Positions 4,928-5,698 of a stretch of DNA of 5,698 bases are shown piece after piece. Source of the stretch: Candidatus Woesearchaeota archaeon (GTDB taxonomy: Archaea; Nanobdellota; Nanobdellia; Woesearchaeales; UBA525); assembly GCA_013331575.1 (NCBI GenBank), contig DUGD01000039.1, forward strand, positions 1-5,698, written 5' to 3'. Each line of letters starts with the position of its first letter. Within the stretch, counting starts at the first letter, position 1. The translations under genes were made by a program, and so were the position numbers. The notes beneath the pieces were generated by a model. That model was given only the letters and a program-made list of their open reading frames with translations, did no database searches and was not told where the DNA came from.

Positions 4928-5697
4928 AATTCGCAGGTCTTGAGCCGTACTATTGCGCAATACGCGTAAAACAACCCATTCATTACGCGCACAGTCGTTC
5001 GTCGCGCCTTTCCATCGGTTATTTCAGCATCGTAGAATGCGCAGCTCATACCACGGAGTATCTCTTTGTCGGGAACGCTCCTGCGCGCCTGCATTTCGCG
5101 TCGTTTGCGTAGTAGCAGTCCCATGTTTGAGAGCACCCACCAGTACGCCTTCGGTTTCACGATTATTTTCCGCGGATTCTCGAGGATATGTCCTATTTGC
5201 ACGATCATCAGGAGCGGCAATATCCGCACGATTGTCTTCCAGTCATAGAACAACAGAATATTGGCTAGCTGGTTCTTCGTCCCATGGAATACAGCCACTT
5301 TGCTTATGCCGCGCACAGTGCGTTGCGTCCCACTGCCGTAATGATATACGATGGCATCTGTGCGTATGACGTTGCGTTTCCCTTCGATCAGCGATTGCCA
5401 TCCAAGACACGTGTCCTCAGCGTACAGGAAATAGAATCTCTCGAACGGCCTCTTGTGCTCATTCTTGCGGTACATGAGCGCGGCGCCGCTTACATAGAAC
5501 TGCTTCCGTATAGGTGTGGACTGTCTTTCCATCAGCTGTCTTTCTTCGCGAGATGGGGGTGCCGATACGTTGTCGCCGCATAACGTTATGGTGAGCGATC
5601 GTCTCTCTTTCTCTATGATCCTGCGATAGAGCCGTTCCTTCCCTTTGTCGAGTACGAATCCGCCCGCCGTCGCAATGCGCGGGTCGCTTGCCATTGG
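4918..5697 (-). CDS. Family 2 glycosyltransferase, rhamnosyltransferase-like, 5' end cut by window edge
   Basis: The frame is open to the right edge; 259 codons are visible before TGA (4920-4918). The ATG at 5694 is probably internal: the codon before it is open, and PMASDPRIATAGGFV reads like the middle of a GT-A domain, where DP-x-IA-x-xGG follows the DxD region. Counting from that Met, YVSGAALMYR (67-76) and FYFLYAEDTCLGW (87-99) carry the acceptor-site G-A motif and the catalytic ED pair; IVYHYGSGT (115-123) and HGTKNQLANILLFYDW (137-152) match the end of the fold in rhamnosyl-type enzymes. A hydrophobic segment (about 154-170) and a basic C-terminal region (190-258) follow, suggesting membrane attachment. 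The N-terminal nucleotide-binding part lies outside the window. It is convergent with the flippase. The sugar it transfers cannot be told. Confidence 0.9.
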   Translation of the reverse strand, partial: PMASDPRIATAGGFVLDKGKERLYRRIIEKERRSLTITLCGDNVSAPPSREERQLMERQSTPIRKQFYVSGAALMYRKNEHKRPFERFYFLYAEDTCLGWQSLIEGKRNVIRTDAIVYHYGSGTQRTVRGISKVAVFHGTKNQLANILLFYDWKTIVRILPLLMIVQIGHILENPRKIIVKPKAYWWVLSNMGLLLRKRREMQARRSVPDKEILRGMSCAFYDAEITDGKARRTTVRVMNGLFYAYCAIVRLKTCEFYR

Positions 5698-5698
5698 A

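Overview
The window most likely comes from an archaeal chromosome. An archaeal-type 5S rRNA gene is preceded at the canonical distance by a TATA box. Two protein genes start about 26 bases downstream of TATA-like boxes, as expected for leaderless archaeal transcripts, while downstream or internal genes carry Shine-Dalgarno (SD) sites. I cannot place the lineage by eye; small membrane proteins next to a NodU-type carbamoyltransferase would fit several archaeal groups, including DPANN.

Layout from left to right. (1) Positions 1-1781, minus strand: a three-gene operon read leftwards. It encodes a 67-aa and an 82-aa membrane protein, overlapping by ATGA, then a NodU/TobZ-family carbamoyltransferase that runs off the left edge. 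Together the two small proteins look like the N- and C-terminal halves of SxtJ, a membrane protein commonly found beside such carbamoyltransferases. (2) 1782-1871: a 90-base divergent promoter region. (3) About 1872-1985: a stand-alone 5S rRNA gene with a pyrimidine-rich terminator. (4) About 2000-2436: non-coding, with several short hairpins and one imperfect direct repeat. (5) 2437-3120, plus strand: a compact family 2 glycosyltransferase. (6) 3121-3427: a 307-base gap holding strong nested GC-rich hairpins between two T5 tracts, followed by a TATA box. (7) 3428-4927, plus strand: a Wzx/MATE-like polysaccharide flippase, probably leaderless. (8) 4918-5697, minus strand: the C-terminal part of a second family 2 glycosyltransferase, convergent with the flippase, overlapping it by 10 bases and open at the right edge.

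The protein genes read as part of a surface-glycan or lipid-linked oligosaccharide locus. Glycosyltransferases would build a glycan on a lipid carrier, the flippase would move it across the membrane, and the carbamoyltransferase with its membrane partners could add carbamoyl groups to a sugar. The shared pathway is inferred from context. The two items most worth a second look are the apparently split SxtJ pair and the unidentified structured block at 3160-3373.
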